Part shown: positions 62,044 to 64,000 of the stretch, one piece after another | Layout: every line of letters starts with the position of its first letter | Position numbering within the stretch: position 1 is the first letter of the stretch | Assembly (NCBI RefSeq): GCF_048984525.1 | Contig: NZ_JBMGJC010000006.1 | Span: 178,864-242,863, forward strand | Origin: Syntrophopropionicum propionicicum_A | GTDB lineage: Bacteria; Bacillota; Desulfotomaculia; Desulfotomaculales; Pelotomaculaceae | Reading direction: 5' to 3' | Length of the DNA stretch: 64,000 nt | Program-made: the position numbers and the translations under genes | The notes under the pieces: model-generated | Databases searched by the model: none | Told to the model about the DNA's origin: nothing | The model's input: the letters and a program-made list of their open reading frames with translations, nothing else

Positions 62044-62654
62044 TGCTTCAGCTCTAATTTACAAAACAGCTGCGCGTCAGCCGCCACCTGTTCAAACAGG
62101 CAGGCGGTTTCGGGCGGCATTTTTTGCGTCTGTTCAGTTGCGAAATAACCGCCCGGCGCCAGTGCCCCGTGAAACATCCTGATTACTTCAACCCGCTCTG
62201 CCGGCTGAAAATGCAGCAGCACATTTTTGCACAGGATCAGGTTATAACCGCTCCCCGCCGGTTTGAGGCTGAGCAGGTCGTGCTTCTGGTAAAACACCTT
62301 GCTCCTGATTACATCATCGATTTTGTGCGAGCCTTCCTTCGCACCCGGTTGAAAGTATTTCGCGAACAATTCCCTCGGGATCCGCTTCAGCTCTTCGTCG
62401 CTGTACACGCCATCGCTGATAATTTTCCCAAAAAGGTTGCTGCCGTCCAGGTCAGTGGCATCAACGCGGAAATTCCTGAAAGCAAAACGGCCCATATTTT
62501 CCGCAAACATTATGGCCAGTGAATATGGTTCGGGTCCCATGGCGCAGCCGGCGTCCCATACCCGGACCTTACTGAAACCGGAGACAGATGGGATCACATG
62601 TTTTACAATCAGCTCGAGTGTATGAAGATCTCTGAAAAAATAAGTAAAGGCCAT
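62040..62654 (-). CDS. CheR-like methyltransferase lacking the N-terminal domain
   Basis: A 204-aa protein equivalent to the catalytic half of CheR: FTYFFRDLHTLEL (FFR motif), VWDAGCAMGPEPYSLAI (SAM motif, diverged from AGCSSGEEPYT), NLILCKNVLLHF. The N-terminal helical domain is absent, and only 51 bp separate it from cheW, so it is not an annotation error. It may be a second methyltransferase with other specificity, or inactive. Overlaps the MBL gene. Confidence 0.85.
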   Translation of the reverse strand: MAFTYFFRDLHTLELIVKHVIPSVSGFSKVRVWDAGCAMGPEPYSLAIMFAENMGRFAFRNFRVDATDLDGSNLFGKIISDGVYSDEELKRIPRELFAKYFQPGAKEGSHKIDDVIRSKVFYQKHDLLSLKPAGSGYNLILCKNVLLHFQPAERVEVIRMFHGALAPGGYFATEQTQKMPPETACLFEQVAADAQLFCKLELKH

Positions 62655-62705
62655 CTTTCACTTTTCTCCTGTTTTTGTTTTTTTGTCGTGTCAGCCGGCA
62701 GCCAT

Positions 62706-63227
62706 TTACTGTTCCTCCCCTTTATTAAAGTCAAAGAGGAGCTGGTACTCGTTGAGGAGTATCTTGACCCGCTCGTCCACCTTGCCCATGCCCTTGATAA
62801 AGCGGCTGCTCTCGCCTTTTTTTACCTTTGGCGGCGGCTCCACATCGCTCTTGGGTATGTCCAGCACTTCCGATACCCGGTCCACGATCATCCCCACCGA
62901 CTGCTCTTCGATGTTGATCACGATGATGCAGGTGCGGTCGTCGTACTCGCGCTCTTTTACGCCGAACCTCAGCCGCACGTCCATCACCGGGATTACTTTG
63001 CCCCGCAGGTTTATGACTCCCTTGATGTAGTGAGGCATGTCCGGCACCTCGGTTATGTTCTGGATGCCGATGATCTCGGTCACGTGCCTGATCTCGATGC
63101 CGTACTCTTCTCCGTTTAAGACAAAGGTTAAAAATTTGTCCTCCTGGGTGTCCTCATCCTCCTCGTATTCTTCTTCCAAAAGGTCAGTGTCCAGCCTTTC
63201 TTTCAGACTCAAATATCTCACCTCCAT
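62706..63227 (-). CDS. cheW: Chemotaxis coupling protein CheW
   Basis: A 173-aa coupling protein with an acidic N-terminal extension (LLEEEYEEDEDTQEDK) before the SH3-like core (FVLNGEEYGIEI, VPDMPHYIKGVINLRGKVIPV, VDRVSEVLDI). It links the receptor to CheA. It lies downstream of cheA across a repeat-rich gap and upstream of the cheR-like gene. Confidence 0.94.
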   Translation of the reverse strand: MEVRYLSLKERLDTDLLEEEYEEDEDTQEDKFLTFVLNGEEYGIEIRHVTEIIGIQNITEVPDMPHYIKGVINLRGKVIPVMDVRLRFGVKEREYDDRTCIIVINIEEQSVGMIVDRVSEVLDIPKSDVEPPPKVKKGESSRFIKGMGKVDERVKILLNEYQLLFDFNKGEEQ

Positions 63228-63740
63228 ATATTGGCAGTTATTCTCTTCTTTGTAGGGCGGGATTTATCCCGCCAAAGATGTGCGGCTGAAGCCGCACCTA
63301 CAATTCCCGCGTCCCACGCCTGATTATCTTGTAGGGCGGGATTTAACCCGCCATTCCAATCGTGGACATCGCCTGTGAGAGAGGTGTGTCCCCATTCCTC
63401 TGTCTGGTATCATGTAACGATACAAATTTGCAGAAAAAATCGTCACACGTCTCATTTCCGTGTAGGGCGGGTTTTAACCCGCCATTCCAACCGGGGACAT
63501 TCCTCGCATGCAGGAATGCCTGTAAGAAAGGGGTGTCCCCATTCCGCTGAGCGGCTGAAGCCGCACATCTTAGTCGTGAGTCGTGGGTCGTGAGTCGTGA
63601 GTATATCCTGCATTCCTTTGAGGTCCTATAACCCTTGAGAATATCATGCAATATCACGTCTCACGTCCCATTACCCACGTCTCATTTCTCATGTCTCACT
63701 TCTCACGTCTCACGTCTCACATCCCACGTCCCACGCCTCA
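63228..63740. repeat. Repeat-rich intergenic block, copy E of the heptamer family
   Basis: About 510 bp without a gene. Three copies of TGTAGGGCGGGwTTTAwCCCGCC lie near 63251, 63330 and 63461. Two GCGGCTGAAGCCGC hairpins are near 63282 and 63551. Heptamer arrays of GTCGTGA type (63572-63601) and the inverse CACGTCT/CACGTCC type (63654-63740) follow. GTATATCCTG-ATTCCTT is shared with copy D at 56721. The block starts right at the cheA stop codon. Confidence 0.75.
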
Positions 63741-64000
63741 TCAGTGCTTTACTTGCTCGGCGCTCATGATCAGGTCGTCTATGTCGAGGATCATGCTGAT
63801 GTCACCGTCTCCCAATATGGCGCACCCGGATATGCTCTGGACGTGCCCTAAGTAACTGGAGAGCCCCTTGATCACGATCTGCTGCTGGCCGATTACTTCG
63901 TCAACGAAGAGGCAGCATTTCTTTTCGTCGTTTTCTACGACTATGAGTATGCCTTCGCCCAGGTCCAGGCAGTCTGTTTTTACCTGGTAGAGGTCGTGCA
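63741..64000 (-). CDS. cheA: Chemotaxis histidine kinase CheA, C-terminal part (partial)
   Basis: The minus strand from the right edge reads HDLYQVKTDCLDLGEGILIV and on to the stop after SAEQVKH. This is the last 86 residues of the CheW-like regulatory domain of CheA (with LFVDEVIGQQQIVIKGL and SGCAILGDGDISMILDI). The rest lies outside the window. It is the first visible gene of the chemotaxis operon on this strand. Confidence 0.88.
   Translation of the reverse strand, partial: HDLYQVKTDCLDLGEGILIVVENDEKKCCLFVDEVIGQQQIVIKGLSSYLGHVQSISGCAILGDGDISMILDIDDLIMSAEQVKH

Noticed and set aside
63251..63740. CRISPR array in the repeat-rich region next to cheA
   Set aside because: Units are 7 bp or simple hairpins with irregular spacing; there are no equal-length spacers and no cas genes.

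Overview
The window looks like a piece of chromosome from an anaerobic, endospore-forming Gram-positive bacterium of the Desulfotomaculum/Pelotomaculum type (Peptococcaceae sensu lato). This is an inference from a spoVT gene, strong GGAGG ribosome sites with many TTG and GTG starts, an oxygen-sensitive 4-hydroxybutyryl-CoA dehydratase operon, an adenosylcobalamin-dependent ribonucleotide reductase, many ferredoxin-like proteins, and PAS kinases of the kind these bacteria carry. I saw no rRNA, tRNA, CRISPR array, intact transposase or prophage.

Layout. 1-8.2 kb (+): an operon for 4-hydroxybutyrate-type fermentation. It holds 4-hydroxybutyryl-CoA dehydratase, a small CGHCNP protein, a two-subunit CoA-transferase, an SDR, thiolase, 3-hydroxybutyryl-CoA dehydrogenase and crotonase, followed by a DUF1097 membrane protein. 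Together these would activate a C4 acid, dehydrate it to crotonyl-CoA and cleave it to two acetyl-CoA. 8.3-18.5 kb: a thioredoxin-domain YyaL-type protein, a decayed histidine-kinase fragment, CBO0543-type membrane proteins, a four-PAS kinase, a subtilisin-like protease, SpoVT and a cold-shock protein. 18.7-26.4 kb: a thioredoxin-like protein, an AraC regulator divergent from a C_GCAxxG_C_C/CoA-transferase-fold operon, nrdJ with a tandem NrdR-box pair, and an ArsR - micropeptide - aldo/keto reductase group.

26.8-30.7 kb: a self-contained sigma-54 circuit. An enhancer-binding protein lies upstream of three repeated candidate enhancer sites and a perfect -24/-12 promoter, which drives an operon of an unknown 122-aa protein, a C45-type N-terminal-nucleophile acyltransferase/hydrolase and an unknown 131-aa protein. 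32.7-37.6 kb (-): a complete qatABCD anti-phage defence operon, next to a methyltransferase and an orphan membrane protein.

38-54.6 kb: two Fe/Mn superoxide dismutase paralogues (one with a cysteine-rich tail, one with altered second-shell residues), a MASE3 two-component system, a cupin-HEAT protein paired with a QueG-like ferredoxin protein, small zinc-ribbon proteins, a TPR protein, a GGDEF/HD-GYP - FIST pair, an HDAC-fold deacetylase, an MFS transporter and unknowns. 54.6-64 kb (-): a chemotaxis operon (cheA, cheW, truncated cheR-like gene, MBL hydrolase, a 1511-residue poly-HAMP chemoreceptor, cheR, cheB) running off the right edge.

Three families of short dispersed repeats decorate the intergenic regions: a 96-bp palindrome ending in GGGGTCAGGCT, paired arrays of GATTAA/GATTTA units with 9-10 bp period, and CACGTCT-type heptamer elements. 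The strongest candidates for something undescribed are the sigma-54/C45 operon, the poly-HAMP receptor operon and the CoA-transferase-fold pair that lacks the catalytic glutamate. The Qat system is known but complete.
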